Numbered from the stretch's first letter, positions 1 to 9,271 are shown. The stretch: 64,000 bases of DNA from Rhizobium oryziradicis (GCF_001939045.1 NZ_MKIM01000024.1:392933-456932); one strand, 5' to 3'. Notes: generated by a model from the letters alone, not told the origin. Numbers and translations: made by a program.

Positions 1-3000
1 ATTCGTATTCGCTTCGAGCTTTGCTGGTTAGCAGACTGCGCATGTTCGTGGATATGGCGTCGGGATCCACGCCTCGATCCAACAAATCATTGACGATTTT
101 TGCAGCAATGTTGGACCGATCCTCTTTTGGAAGCTCGGTGGTATAGGTTAAGAAATCGGCCGATTTCTCTAGCAGACCAGAATTGGCCAGACTTTCCGCG
201 ATGACGGACCTAGCCTCTCCGTAGGCCTTGATAAGGCCTGCATCGAGAGCGTTCGAAGCTCGCGTCGGCTTGGGATAAAGGGCTTGGGCCACACCGTCGG
301 CGAAGTCCTCGCATTTAATATGAGTGGATGCCGAAAGAAGTAACGAAAAGGAATTGCTGTTTTTCGCTGGCGCCGATTTGGCAGCGTCGATCGCTAGCGA
401 CAAGACCTCATTGGCTTTCACGACCTCGCCACTGTCAAAGAGCCGTACCGCCAAGCGAGGCAGAAGGTCGAGATTTTCCGAATATGGTCCAGCTGCAGCC
501 AGAAGCCTATCCGCTTCCTGGCCTTGTCCGCACTTAAACAGGGGCATCATGCCGTCCAGCGCGGCGAAAACGCTGCTGCCCGACCGAACAGAGCTCAATG
601 CAATGGATGAAAAGCGAAGGGCACTATTGCAATCCTCTTTAATCAAGGCGGACATCGACAGTCTGGCCGCCAAAGCTTGCTTGGAGGCCTGATCTTCAAT
701 ACCCATCAGAAGTGATTCAGCCTTTCGAAGGAGAGCTGCCGATTTCTCTCCCGGTTCCAAGCCTTTCAAGTGTGAGAGAATTCTACTCAGATCGTCGGCC
801 GGTAAGAGCTGATCGGCAAATTCTTCCGCTAACTCGAACCTTTTGTGCCTCGTAGCCTCAAGGATCAACGCTCCGATACTAGCACTTGAATGCAATTCTT
901 TCAGGAGAAGGCGTAACTCCGTATCCCCGCCTGCTAGCAAAGTAACCGAAACAATTGCCGGTGCCTCGCTGATGATTTCCTTTTCGTCCGCGCTGGCAAC
1001 GAAGACTCTCATGGCCGCGGGCGAGAGTGCAGCCACCTGCTTTTTCCTAATCTCGCTATCCAACCGATCAAGCGCTGCCGTTGAGAGAGAAGACGGAAGA
1101 AAGCTCTTAATCTTTTGGAGAGAAGTCATCGACAGCTTTGAAAAGAATGCTCCATAAAAAATATTGTCCGTTTGCGGAGGCAAATTCCGATACAATTGGA
1201 GTGCTTCATGTTCTCTTCCGTGATCGGCAAAAAGTAATAAAAGTGATTTCATTCCAACACTGTCGCCGTCCGGTTTTATGGCACGTTGACGTAGTGAAAC
1301 ATCTGTCGCCAATAGCTGAGCAATATGCAAGTAATTCCCATCTAACTTACTACGCTTAACTGCAAGGCGCTCATCGATAAGATCAGTAAATGGCTGCGTG
1401 ATACCTGTCCCCAAGGCCGTCAAAAATATATTGTGATGAACATCAGCCTGTAGCTCCGAGATCGTCTCTTCAACCGGGTCGATCGACCACAACGCACCGA
1501 CCCACTGAGCGACCATGTCGGCAACCTGCCTTAGGTCACTATTGGTTTTGCGGACTTCGCGATCGTCGAGAAAATTCTTCGCGATCGTCAGCGCCTTTTG
1601 ATAAGCTCGCGCTAGAACAACTGGTGACTTTGTCGCTCGTGCTTCATCGACTAGCTTGTCCGTCACCGCATGGACTTGATCGATGGTGTTAAGACAGTTG
1701 AACACGGCATCAAAACGGATGGCTCCCGGCGCACGCGCTGGGTCATCCAACTCTCGCACAAAGTCTTTTACAACAGGCTCCAATCCCACGTTCTCGTAGC
1801 TAGCCCGTATCTTCTCGTCCTCAAGGATTGAGAGCGAAAAGTGGAGCATCTTTGCTGCGAGTTCTATATTTGGAGAGATGTTGCAGACGTCTTTGAACAC
1901 TCTCACCTTTTCCGAGAAGAGCAGCATTTGCCCCAACTCCCCGAGGACAGTTGCCAACTCCGGTGTTTCTCTCGGAAGCTGAAGAAGTTTAGGCCCTATT
2001 TGCAATGCAAGATCACGCGCCTGTTCTTCCCGCCCTGGCAGGCCTGCAATAGACTTAACTAACTTTGCCTGCGATATGGTTCCGCTTAAGTCAGTTCCTT
2101 CTGTGCCCAAGCGCCCAATCAATGCCTGGAAGGCAAGGTCTTCAAGATTCATCGTGGTAAGGGCATCGACTGCCCTGCTGTACTTCTCATCACGGGAAGT
2201 TGGATCGGGAATCGCATCAAAAGCCTTGAAGATCTCGATCGCCCGACGGGATATCATTTCTCGATCCGCTTCGCTTACTCCGCTAGACTTGTAACTGGAC
2301 GCCGCACTAACAAGCGCTTCGCCGACTTCGCCCTTGGTTTGCACATCCGCGCCCTTGTCTTTGGCAAGATCAAAGGCCGCCATAAGCATTTCGACAATGG
2401 AATGTGGACTGTCGTCGCCAATGGGGACGCTTATTGCCACTCGTTGAGCGCTGTCCACAATGAACTTTACAAAGAATGGGCTATCCCCCAAAGGGCCATC
2501 AACAATTGCAGGCAAAAGTTTGCTCAATACAGCCGCTGCCCTGTCGCTGTTCGACTGTGAAGAAACCTCAATCCCTAAGACGAGTGCCGCCATAACCGGC
2601 AAGCATTCTGACTGGAAATTCACCCTTGAAGAGCATACACTATTTTGCCCGTTGACAGGAGGCGGAAGAAGTTTGGTTACCTTTCGAAGGATATCGTTTA
2701 CTGCGGATAATCTCGCTTTAACATTATCCGGAGATGGGTTTCCTAATGGATCCTGAAGGACCTCGTCAGTCGTATCAAGCAGCATGCCAAGCATGTGCGA
2801 AACATCACATACAATATTGCGGTCATTCGAAGCCTCTTTCAAAGAAAGACTACAAACATCTTGCAGTGTGCCACGAATTGACTGCACATCCGCGCCATCC
2901 AGCGTTTCGGCAATCATAAGGCCGAGGGCTAGATGGCTTTCGTTAAAGAGCGTGGCCTCGGATTCCAAGTCTTTTAAAAGGATGTCCGTGTAGAGCACCT

Positions 3001-3202
3001 GACCTTTGTAAGCCCTTGGGATTATTGAAGAAACTCTTCGAAGAGCAACGCTGAAACACTCCCTACGGGACTGCCCATTACCTTCGCACGCAAGGATAGC
3101 CGACATCGTTGAAGGGCTATCAGCAGCGATCGCCATGAACCGTATCGGCATAAAAGATAAAATGAGAATGGCAGCAAAAATAACTCTAGTGATGCGGCTC
3201 AA
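1..3202 (-). CDS. Large exported protein of unknown function, 3' end beyond window
   Basis: An uninterrupted minus-strand frame runs from a TTG at 3202 to the left edge: 1067 codons plus one base, with no stop. A purine-rich ribosome site (GGGAGGGAG) lies just upstream of the TTG. This start gives a signal peptide: a basic start (SRITR), a hydrophobic stretch, and a probable cleavage site at AIAA/D near residue 27. The first internal ATG (codon 18) would destroy it. The rest is mostly alternating amphipathic helices with scattered cysteines and no catalytic motif I recognise. The pattern is like an alpha-solenoid (TPR, HEAT or SEL1 type), but I see no clean repeat consensus. Codon use is richer in TTA, CTA and ATA than the neighbours, which suggests acquired DNA. 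An exported scaffold or the N-terminal part of a longer effector are possibilities only. Confidence 0.8.
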   Translation of the reverse strand, partial: MSRITRVIFAAILILSFMPIRFMAIAADSPSTMSAILACEGNGQSRRECFSVALRRVSSIIPRAYKGQVLYTDILLKDLESEATLFNESHLALGLMIAETLDGADVQSIRGTLQDVCSLSLKEASNDRNIVCDVSHMLGMLLDTTDEVLQDPLGNPSPDNVKARLSAVNDILRKVTKLLPPPVNGQNSVCSSRVNFQSECLPVMAALVLGIEVSSQSNSDRAAAVLSKLLPAIVDGPLGDSPFFVKFIVDSAQRVAISVPIGDDSPHSIVEMLMAAFDLAKDKGADVQTKGEVGEALVSAASSYKSSGVSEADREMISRRAIEIFKAFDAIPDPTSRDEKYSRAVDALTTMNLEDLAFQALIGRLGTEGTDLSGTISQAKLVKSIAGLPGREEQARDLALQIGPKLLQLPRETPELATVLGELGQMLLFSEKVRVFKDVCNISPNIELAAKMLHFSLSILEDEKIRASYENVGLEPVVKDFVRELDDPARAPGAIRFDAVFNCLNTIDQVHAVTDKLVDEARATKSPVVLARAYQKALTIAKNFLDDREVRKTNSDLRQVADMVAQWVGALWSIDPVEETISELQADVHHNIFLTALGTGITQPFTDLIDERLAVKRSKLDGNYLHIAQLLATDVSLRQRAIKPDGDSVGMKSLLLLFADHGREHEALQLYRNLPPQTDNIFYGAFFSKLSMTSLQKIKSFLPSSLSTAALDRLDSEIRKKQVAALSPAAMRVFVASADEKEIISEAPAIVSVTLLAGGDTELRLLLKELHSSASIGALILEATRHKRFELAEEFADQLLPADDLSRILSHLKGLEPGEKSAALLRKAESLLMGIEDQASKQALAARLSMSALIKEDCNSALRFSSIALSSVRSGSSVFAALDGMMPLFKCGQGQEADRLLAAAGPYSENLDLLPRLAVRLFDSGEVVKANEVLSLAIDAAKSAPAKNSNSFSLLLSASTHIKCEDFADGVAQALYPKPTRASNALDAGLIKAYGEARSVIAESLANSGLLEKSADFLTYTTELPKEDRSNIAAKIVNDLLDRGVDPDAISTNMRSLLTSKARSEYE

Positions 3203-3429
3203 ATCTCCCTCCCCCAAGGTAACGGTCCCTCCGCCCAAGAATAAAACCTGTGATAGAGAATGTGTTCTGTATCTATCTCAGTCAACGTGATTTTTAAAGC
3301 GGCGACGCCGGACCAAATCTACCCGTCGCTGATAGGCGCTTGCAGCCCAAATTATTGTTCACTCAGGAAATTTAATTTTTTGATCAGTGTTCAAGATCAA
3401 TGCTAGCGCTGCTTGCATCCGGAAATAAT
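3203..3429. other. AT-rich upstream region of the giant gene
   Basis: No gene is visible. The segment should hold the promoter of the minus-strand gene starting at 3202. It contains the hairpin TTGATC-9 nt-GATCAA near 3380-3401. I cannot assign a function to it. Confidence 0.4.
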
Positions 3430-3590
3430 TACCGTCCCTGCCTCTGTTGACTGAGGCCCAAAGCCAGGGCACAAAGGTGGCATCCACGGTCGCTCGCGGC
3501 AGGGAAACACAGGGAATTCAAAGGCGTTTTCGTTAAGCCATTGAAATCATGTGAGAATCCAGGCTCCCCAGCCAATTCTCTCTTTTCATT
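3430..3590 (+). ncRNA. Candidate structured non-coding RNA
   Basis: This stretch has no credible reading frame but can fold. CCCTGCC near 3436 pairs with GGCAGGG near 3500, enclosing further complementary blocks. The 3' end is a hairpin with GAGAAT (3553-3558) against ATTCTC (3575-3580), an inner GGCT/AGCC pair, and then TCTTTTC, like a Rho-independent terminator on the plus strand. The length of about 160 nt would suit a small regulatory RNA such as 6S. I could not match conserved 6S, SRP, RNase P or tmRNA sequence, so the class is open. A minus-strand transcript is also possible. Confidence 0.35.
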
Positions 3591-3666
3591 CAATATGATA
3601 TGCAATTTATGCTTTTGCTGCGGCAAAAGTCTGCTGAGTGTTTCTTGGCCTTAATCGCACGGCAAA

Positions 3667-3704
3667 GGCCCCATGACTGCTCATGAGGCCAGCTTTTTCT
3701 TTTC
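3667..3704 (+). terminator. Rho-independent terminator-like hairpin
   Basis: GGCC-CATGA (3667-3676) pairs with TCATG-GGCC (3681-3690) around a CTGC loop with one C/A mismatch, followed by a T-rich tract (3694-3704). It would stop plus-strand transcription coming from the putative RNA at 3430-3590, ahead of the convergent DUF1275 gene. Confidence 0.55.
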
Positions 3705-3755
3705 TTGGGCAGCTATTTTGATCTCAGTGGAAACTCGCTGTCGAGGTAGGCAATA

Positions 3756-4433
3756 TTATGCGTCTGGTTCAGCGGTTTCGGTGAAAAACGCAATTGCCTG
3801 AATGACCGGTGGAATAACGAAGCACCACATCCCTAACACCGTGATGGCAATGGCGGCTCCTGCGCAGCCGATGGCGAAAGCGGCGAGATTGGCGATCATG
3901 CGCTTCATGCGACCGATAATAGCAGGTCGGTGGCTGCCCGCACTGCCGTTGAGTAGCTCAGCCGCATCCAGCATGATCTGTGTGGTGGTGCCGGTCATCA
4001 GGGTGGTGGGTGGCAGTTTTCCGAGGTGAATGCGGTGCAGGCCATTTTGAATGGCCATGGCAATCACCAGTGTCATGCCGATGGTGACCTCAGTGTATTG
4101 ATCGCTGCGCTGTAGTGGGCCATGGAGGACCGCCATAACGGCGGCGGCGATCAGAAAAAGCAATTGTATCACCAGCAAAAGCCGAATCTTTTCCTCACGC
4201 CCTTGCTTCAGGCGTAGCATGAGCAGCCCGGTCAGCAGAACAATGATGCAAAATACCGGCAGCGCCAGCAACTTGGCCAAACCGCCACTGCTGCCAAAAA
4301 CACTGGCAGCACCCAGCGTGACAAAGTTTCCGGTGACATGCGCGGTAAAAAGTCCGGCAAGGGCGAGAAAGCCCATTGTATCGACGTAACCAGCATTGAG
4401 GCTTAGAACAACGGCAAGATGTGGCTTGGCCAT
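3756..4433 (-). CDS. DUF1275 (YoaK-type) membrane protein
   Basis: This 225-residue inner-membrane protein has about six hydrophobic segments. Family hallmarks seen are an early GYVDTMGFL segment followed by AHVTGN, and later the TTLMTGTTTQI block. Those glycine/threonine motifs and the length fit DUF1275, whose biochemical function is unknown. It is last in a minus-strand series below the alpha/beta hydrolase at 4554-5522, but a 41-bp palindromic repeat lies between them, so it may be transcribed separately. An AAGGAAA-type ribosome site sits just upstream of the ATG. Confidence 0.85.
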   Translation of the reverse strand: MAKPHLAVVLSLNAGYVDTMGFLALAGLFTAHVTGNFVTLGAASVFGSSGGLAKLLALPVFCIIVLLTGLLMLRLKQGREEKIRLLLVIQLLFLIAAAVMAVLHGPLQRSDQYTEVTIGMTLVIAMAIQNGLHRIHLGKLPPTTLMTGTTTQIMLDAAELLNGSAGSHRPAIIGRMKRMIANLAAFAIGCAGAAIAITVLGMWCFVIPPVIQAIAFFTETAEPDA

Positions 4434-4467
4434 GGTGTTTCCTTTTTATTTTTGAAGCCAAGCGTTC

Positions 4468-4508
4468 CTAGAGTCTGTCAGAGTTAAATTGAACCAGACA
4501 GACTCTAG
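4468..4508. repeat. Rhizobial mosaic-type palindrome
   Basis: A perfect 12-bp inverted repeat: CTAGAGTCTGTC at 4468-4479 and GACAGACTCTAG at 4497-4508, with a 17-nt loop. The same AGAGTCTGTCTGGTTCAA-type module recurs near 38195 and 63268, so it belongs to a dispersed intergenic repeat family. It may also act as a terminator between the hydrolase and DUF1275 genes. Confidence 0.7.
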
Positions 4509-4553
4509 GCATGGCGGACGTGCCCCGGCCTGTCGGCGGGGCACGCAGGCGGA

Positions 4554-5522
4554 TCAGCTCTTGATAAAGGCAAGCAAGTCGGGGTTGATCACATCGGCGT
4601 TCACGGTCAGCATGCCGTGGGAATAGCCCTTGTAGACCTTCAACGTGCCGTTTTTCAGCAGCTTGACGGCGAGCTTCGAGGTGTCTTCGATTGGCACAAT
4701 TTGATCGTCATCACCATGCATCACCAAGGTTGGCACGGTGATCTTTTTCAGATCTTCAGTCTGGTCGGTTTCCGAAAACGCCTTGATGCCATCGTAATGG
4801 GCCTTGGCGCTCCCCATCATGCCCTGACGCCACCAGTTGTTGATCACGCCCGGATAGACCTTTGCTCCATCACGGTTAAAGCCGTAAAATGGGCCAGAAG
4901 GCACATCGAGGAAGAATTGAGCGCGATTGGCGGCCAGCGCAGAGCGGAAACCATCAAACACCTCCATTGGCAAACCACCAGGGTTTGATGCAGTTTTCAG
5001 CATCAATGGCGGCACGGCACTGACCAGAACGGCCTTGGCAACCCGGCCCTGCGGCTCACCAAACTGCGCAACATAGCGGGCCACTTCGCCGCCGCCGGTG
5101 GAATGGCCAATATGCACGGCATTCTTGAGATTCAGATGCTCAAAAACGGCGGCGGCATCGGCGGCGTAATGGTCCATATCATGGCCGTCGCTCACTTGTG
5201 CCGAGCGGCCATGGCCGCGACGATCATGGGCAATAACGCGAAAGCCATTTTGCACAAAGAACAGCATTTGCGCATCCCAATCATCGGATGACAGCGGCCA
5301 GCCGTGATGGAAAACGATGGGCTGAGCGTCTTTTGGACCCCAATCCTTATAGAAAATATCGACACCGTCTTTGGTTTTTACAAAATTTTCTGTCATTGGG
5401 ATAGCTCCATGGGTTGGCTGAGAGTTGGTCTTCATTGCTGCAAAAGCCGGCGCAATCATCACAAGCGAGGCGCTGCCCCCTACAATCAGAGTTTGACGAC
5501 GGGAGAGCAAGAGATTTGCCAT
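4554..5522 (-). CDS. Alpha/beta hydrolase, non-heme chloroperoxidase-like, probable Tat export
   Basis: A 322-residue alpha/beta-hydrolase. The N-terminus [10 protein letters not shown] followed by a hydrophobic run ending AFAA resembles a twin-arginine signal (residues 7-29). The catalytic triad is visible: nucleophile Ser141 in GHSTGG, an Asp in HGDDDQIVP (about residues 271-273), and His302 in GYSHGM. The HHGWPL oxyanion motif at 72-77 and the DRRGHGRS motif are typical of the haloperoxidase/esterase branch. The substrate is unknown; esterase or perhydrolase activity is as likely as halogenation. It follows the VOC gene by 42 bp on the same strand, suggesting co-transcription. Confidence 0.85.
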   Translation of the reverse strand: MANLLLSRRQTLIVGGSASLVMIAPAFAAMKTNSQPTHGAIPMTENFVKTKDGVDIFYKDWGPKDAQPIVFHHGWPLSSDDWDAQMLFFVQNGFRVIAHDRRGHGRSAQVSDGHDMDHYAADAAAVFEHLNLKNAVHIGHSTGGGEVARYVAQFGEPQGRVAKAVLVSAVPPLMLKTASNPGGLPMEVFDGFRSALAANRAQFFLDVPSGPFYGFNRDGAKVYPGVINNWWRQGMMGSAKAHYDGIKAFSETDQTEDLKKITVPTLVMHGDDDQIVPIEDTSKLAVKLLKNGTLKVYKGYSHGMLTVNADVINPDLLAFIKS

Positions 5523-5564
5523 CGCGAGGCCCCTTTCAAGTGTGCTGCGCGCACACAGCCAGTT

Positions 5565-6464
5565 TCAGTGAGAGGTGCTATGAATTTCGGCAACATAACC
5601 GCCTGGAAACTTGACCATCGCCGTTTCGACGCCGTTGGAGGTGACGGGTTGCACAAGAATTTCTGCTCCAGACTTTTTCGCCTTGCTCAGCGTTTGGCGC
5701 AGGTCAGGCACGGCATAGCCGGTCATTTCTCGTCCATAGGGATAGGGCAGATGTCCATCGGTGACGAAAGCGACGATATTGCCAAATGCGGATGTCAGGC
5801 GAATCTGACGATAGGTTTCATTGGGTCGTCCGATGGTAACACCGGGCGCATTCGGCGTGTCTGACACAACATGACCGCCGGAAAAGGCCACAAAGCTGGC
5901 GACGAATGCATCTGCTTTTTGCGAAGACAAATAGACCCTGTTGTCGGGGACAGTCTCGAGCGCCTGATAATGAGGCGTCGTCGTGTGCCAATAAAGCTGC
6001 ATATTCACGCCGCCCGGCCACCGAATGACCGCATCGCGGCCAATTGGATCCGGAAATGGTGCGACCACCACCTCCGCGCCAGCCGCTATTGCCTGCTTCA
6101 CGGCAACATCCATATCCTTGACGAGATATCCGGTGCGCTCCAGACCAAACGGATAGGGAACCGGTGTCTTGAAGCCAAACAGGGATACAGTGCCTACTGG
6201 TGTCTGCAGCAATTGCGATGTGGTTTTGCTGGGTGTTGGGGTTACGGTTGCCACCACCTGCTTGGTGCTTTTGCCGCCAAATGTCGCCAAAAAGCTGCGG
6301 GAAAATGCGTCAACATTCTTTGGCGCAACATAGACATGGGTGGTGTCATATTGTGGCGCGACACCGATTTGCGTGTCATCGGCCAAGGCCGCGCCATGCA
6401 GCCCAACACTGACGACAGCCGTGGCCAAGAGTTTTAGGACCGTGCCTTTAATCGATTGTTTCAT
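5565..6464 (-). CDS. Exported double VOC (glyoxalase-like) domain protein
   Basis: A 299-residue protein starting at the ATG at 6464, which has an AAGGAAA ribosome site 6 nt upstream. An upstream in-frame start at 6497 would spoil the signal peptide. Residues 1-28 form a Sec signal ending GAALA/DD. Two repeats follow, each like a vicinal-oxygen-chelate module (about 40-160 and 175-295), both containing PYPFG or PYPYG, TGY, and a terminal FPDP..WPGG or KFPGG block. The family includes glyoxalases, dioxygenases and resistance proteins; the substrate cannot be read. It lies in one minus-strand block with DoxX, amidohydrolase and XapX genes. Confidence 0.75.
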   Translation of the reverse strand: MKQSIKGTVLKLLATAVVSVGLHGAALADDTQIGVAPQYDTTHVYVAPKNVDAFSRSFLATFGGKSTKQVVATVTPTPSKTTSQLLQTPVGTVSLFGFKTPVPYPFGLERTGYLVKDMDVAVKQAIAAGAEVVVAPFPDPIGRDAVIRWPGGVNMQLYWHTTTPHYQALETVPDNRVYLSSQKADAFVASFVAFSGGHVVSDTPNAPGVTIGRPNETYRQIRLTSAFGNIVAFVTDGHLPYPYGREMTGYAVPDLRQTLSKAKKSGAEILVQPVTSNGVETAMVKFPGGYVAEIHSTSH

Positions 6465-6540
6465 AACAATTTCCTTGTTCTGGTGGTCGTCAGACATATG
6501 GGCAGATGAGCGTTATCCATCGGCCAGCAGGCTGGCCAAT

Positions 6541-6984
6541 TCATGCAACGCGATCTGCTTTGTGTCGAAGATCGTTCAAGGCCACGAGGATGAACGCACC
6601 CACCAGGCCGAGATGTTCAAAAAAGCCGTTGGTCGCCATCATGCGATCGGGACCAGGCGGCAACTGCCAAAAGCGGAGTGCCACAAATGTTGCCGCCAGT
6701 GTGAACAGCGCAAGGGCCAACGCACCGAGCCACCGGCAAAAACCGCTTAAAACCAACAGGCAGCAAACAAGCTCAAAAACGATGACAGCGGCCGCGAACG
6801 GAGCGGCAGGCCAAAGCCCGAAATGCTGCATTTCGGCAATCGCCGATTCAAAATCGAAGAGCTTCATCAGGCTCCCCTGTAGATAGGCGGAGCAAAGGCC
6901 CAGCAATCCGATCCAGAACAGGACTCTGCTTTTTACAAAGGGTGCGATGGCTTGTGCGATAGGCCTTTCAACACGTCCGAGCAT
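6541..6984 (-). CDS. DoxX family membrane protein
   Basis: A 147-residue protein from the ATG at 6984, preceded by GGGAG. A longer in-frame reading starting at 7290 overlaps the amidohydrolase and is not supported. Four hydrophobic helices are visible (about 19-37, 54-80, 85-105 and 123-140), with the DoxX-like pattern near SAYLQGSLMKLFDF and a later PGPDRMMATNGFFEHLGL. DoxX proteins are small four-helix membrane proteins often tied to thiol or redox stress. The gene begins 13 bp after the amidohydrolase stop, so the two are very likely co-transcribed. Confidence 0.8.
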   Translation of the reverse strand: MLGRVERPIAQAIAPFVKSRVLFWIGLLGLCSAYLQGSLMKLFDFESAIAEMQHFGLWPAAPFAAAVIVFELVCCLLVLSGFCRWLGALALALFTLAATFVALRFWQLPPGPDRMMATNGFFEHLGLVGAFILVALNDLRHKADRVA

Positions 6985-6997
6985 GTTTTTCTCCCGT

Positions 6998-8875
6998 TTA
7001 AACAGCCCAGCACGAGCAGCCAAGTGCGCCAAAGAAGCCCTTGAGATCGGCAATTGGCAGTTTCGATGTCCATGCACCGGCGTGGTCATGGCCATGCACA
7101 CCGCAATTGCTCGCGCATCCGCATGAGGAAATTGCGTGTCTGCGCAACGAGTTGCGACCGGCACCGTCTGGCTCTGCCCAACCACCATAACCGCCAAACG
7201 TGCGCACAGGCGACCAATCCGGCATGGCGGGCGGCAGAGGGTTTTCATCCAGACCGGCAAAATCGCCCGCACCATAAACAATCTTGCCACCCACCATGGT
7301 CAGGTCTGAGGTGAGAAAGCTGATCTCGTCTTCGGCGCAAGCGAAGAAATCCTGACTGGGCACGATCAGATCCGCAAACTGGCCCTTTTCGATCCGGCCC
7401 TTTTTGCCTTCTTCGTTAGAGAACCATTGAACCTTCTCCGTCCACATCCTCAGTGCCGTTTCACGATCAAGGCAATTGGCGCGGGGATAAAGGTTCATGC
7501 CGCCGACGGTCTTGCCGGTGATCATCCACGAAAGCGAGACCCAAGGATTGTAAGAGGCAACGCGGGTGGCATCGGTGCCAGCTGACACCGGCACGCCCTT
7601 TTCCAGCATTTTGGCAACGGGCGGCGTTGCTTCGGCGGCACCAAAGCCATAGCGCTCGACGAAATATTCACCCTGATAGGCCATGCGGTGCTGCACGGCA
7701 ATGCCGCCGCCCAGCGCTGCAATACGGTCGATGGAGCGATCCGAGATGGTCTCGGCATGGTCAAAGAACCAGTTGAGGCCATCGAGCGGGATATCCTGAT
7801 TGACCTTTTCAAACACATCAAGGGCGCGCGAAATGGTCTCATCATAGGTGGCATGGAGACGCCACGGCCAACGGTTTTCGGCCAGAATGCGCACAACGCC
7901 TTCCAGATCCTCTTCCATCTCCGGGGCCATATCGGGACGCGGCTCGCGGAAATCTTCAAAATCGGCGGCTGAGAACACCAGCATTTCGCCAGCGCCATTG
8001 TGGCGGAAATAATCATCGCCCTGTTTGTATTTGACCGAGGAGGTCCATTTCAAAAAGTCCTCCTTTTCTTCCTTGGGCTTTTGCGTAAACAGATTATAGG
8101 CAAGCCGCACCGTCATCTGCTGCTCATCAGCCAGTTTTTGAATCACCGCATAATCATCGGGATAGTTTTGAAATCCGCCACCAGCGTCAATCACGCTGGT
8201 GATGCCAAGACGGTTGAGCTCACGCATGAAATGGCGGGTGGAATTAACCTGATACTCAAAAGGCAGCTTCGGGCCTTTGGCCAGCGTGGAATAAAGAATG
8301 CCCGCATTGGGCTTGGCCAGCAACAGGCCGGTGGGATTGCCCTTGGCATCGCGGGTAATTTCGCCACCGGGCGGATTGGGCGTGTCTTTGGTGTAGCCAA
8401 CAGCCCGCACGGCGGCAGCATTCAACAAGGCGCGATCATAAAGATGCAGCAGGAAAACCGGCGTATCGGGGGCAATCGCGTTGATTTCATCAATGGTCGG
8501 CAGGCGCTTTTCCACGAACTGATGCTCGGTAAAGCCGCCAATCACCCGCACCCATTGCGGCGCAGGCGTCACCGCCACTTGCCGCTTCAGCATGTTCATC
8601 GCATCGGCTAGCGAGCGAATGCCGTCCCAGCGCAGTTCCATATTGAAGTTCAAGCCACCGCGCACAACATGGGTGTGGTTGTCATTCAGGCCCGGCAACA
8701 CACGCTTGCCCTTCAGATCAACAATCTTCGTCTCAGGACCGGCAAACGCCATGATGTCGTGATCTCGACCCACGGCGATAAACTTCCCATCCTTGATGGC
8801 AATTGCCGAGGCTGTCGGGTTTTCGCGATCAAGGGTCGTGACAAGGCCGTGGTGGAGAATAAGGTCTGCGGTCAT
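6998..8875 (-). CDS. YtcJ-like metal-dependent amidohydrolase with Cys/His-rich tail
   Basis: A 625-residue amidohydrolase-superfamily enzyme of the YtcJ / amidohydrolase-3 type. Metal-ligand motifs seen are DNHTH (His67, His69), LHATYDET and FDHAET in the barrel, and SAGTDATR towards the end. No signal peptide is visible, so it should be cytoplasmic. The C-terminal 41 residues are unusual: Cys585, Cys587, Cys591, His594, His596, His598, Cys620 and Cys622, which could bind an extra metal or redox centre. The substrate is unknown (amide or formyl-type bond hydrolysis is typical). XapX lies 50 bp upstream and DoxX 13 bp downstream on the same strand. Confidence 0.85.
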   Translation of the reverse strand: MTADLILHHGLVTTLDRENPTASAIAIKDGKFIAVGRDHDIMAFAGPETKIVDLKGKRVLPGLNDNHTHVVRGGLNFNMELRWDGIRSLADAMNMLKRQVAVTPAPQWVRVIGGFTEHQFVEKRLPTIDEINAIAPDTPVFLLHLYDRALLNAAAVRAVGYTKDTPNPPGGEITRDAKGNPTGLLLAKPNAGILYSTLAKGPKLPFEYQVNSTRHFMRELNRLGITSVIDAGGGFQNYPDDYAVIQKLADEQQMTVRLAYNLFTQKPKEEKEDFLKWTSSVKYKQGDDYFRHNGAGEMLVFSAADFEDFREPRPDMAPEMEEDLEGVVRILAENRWPWRLHATYDETISRALDVFEKVNQDIPLDGLNWFFDHAETISDRSIDRIAALGGGIAVQHRMAYQGEYFVERYGFGAAEATPPVAKMLEKGVPVSAGTDATRVASYNPWVSLSWMITGKTVGGMNLYPRANCLDRETALRMWTEKVQWFSNEEGKKGRIEKGQFADLIVPSQDFFACAEDEISFLTSDLTMVGGKIVYGAGDFAGLDENPLPPAMPDWSPVRTFGGYGGWAEPDGAGRNSLRRHAISSCGCASNCGVHGHDHAGAWTSKLPIADLKGFFGALGCSCWAV

Positions 8876-8925
8876 GGAAGATCTCCAATGTCTAACAAAA
8901 TGTGCGGTGCCGGTCTGCGGCCACC

Positions 8926-9216
8926 TCAGCTCAAATTTTTCGTCTTCTCAGCGTCCAGAACAGACGCGCGCGCAGCGCCGTCATTGCCCTTTGGCAAATG
9001 GCCAAACACATGCGGTTTGATCTGGTGCAGCCATGACGTTGCTGCGGGCTCATTCTTCCAGAGGCCTTTGGCGATCGGCACAATCTGCTCGCCAACCAGA
9101 ATGCCCAACAGGCCAACCAACGCCACAACCGGCGGCGCAGGCGAGCGAACATTGATGAGACTGTAGATGATGCCAACGAGCAAACCTGCCGCGAGCGAGA
9201 AAAGATAGATCTTCAT
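8926..9216 (-). CDS. XapX domain protein
   Basis: A 96-residue protein with two N-terminal membrane segments (about 2-19 and 29-50). The sequence GLLVGIIYSLINVRSPAPP followed by LVGLLGILVGEQ is the XapX (DUF1427) signature. The family has no established biochemical role. The C-terminal half is hydrophilic. It is first in the minus-strand run into the amidohydrolase, DoxX, VOC and hydrolase genes, and is separated from the isochorismatase-like gene upstream by a mosaic repeat. Confidence 0.85.
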   Translation of the reverse strand: MKIYLFSLAAGLLVGIIYSLINVRSPAPPVVALVGLLGILVGEQIVPIAKGLWKNEPAATSWLHQIKPHVFGHLPKGNDGAARASVLDAEKTKNLS

Positions 9217-9271
9217 CGACGTTTCCTTGAGTGGGATGCGCTTTACGCAATCGACACGATGCGGCCGACGC

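Noticed and set aside
3551..3580. Possible 3' end of a tRNA or tmRNA
   Set aside because: No T-loop consensus or cloverleaf could be formed; it is a plain hairpin.
3429..3626. 65-codon minus-strand frame
   Set aside because: It overlaps the structured segment, has no ribosome site and no protein-like composition.
6985..7290. N-terminal extension of the DoxX gene
   Set aside because: It overlaps the amidohydrolase; the ribosome site and family length support the start at 6984.
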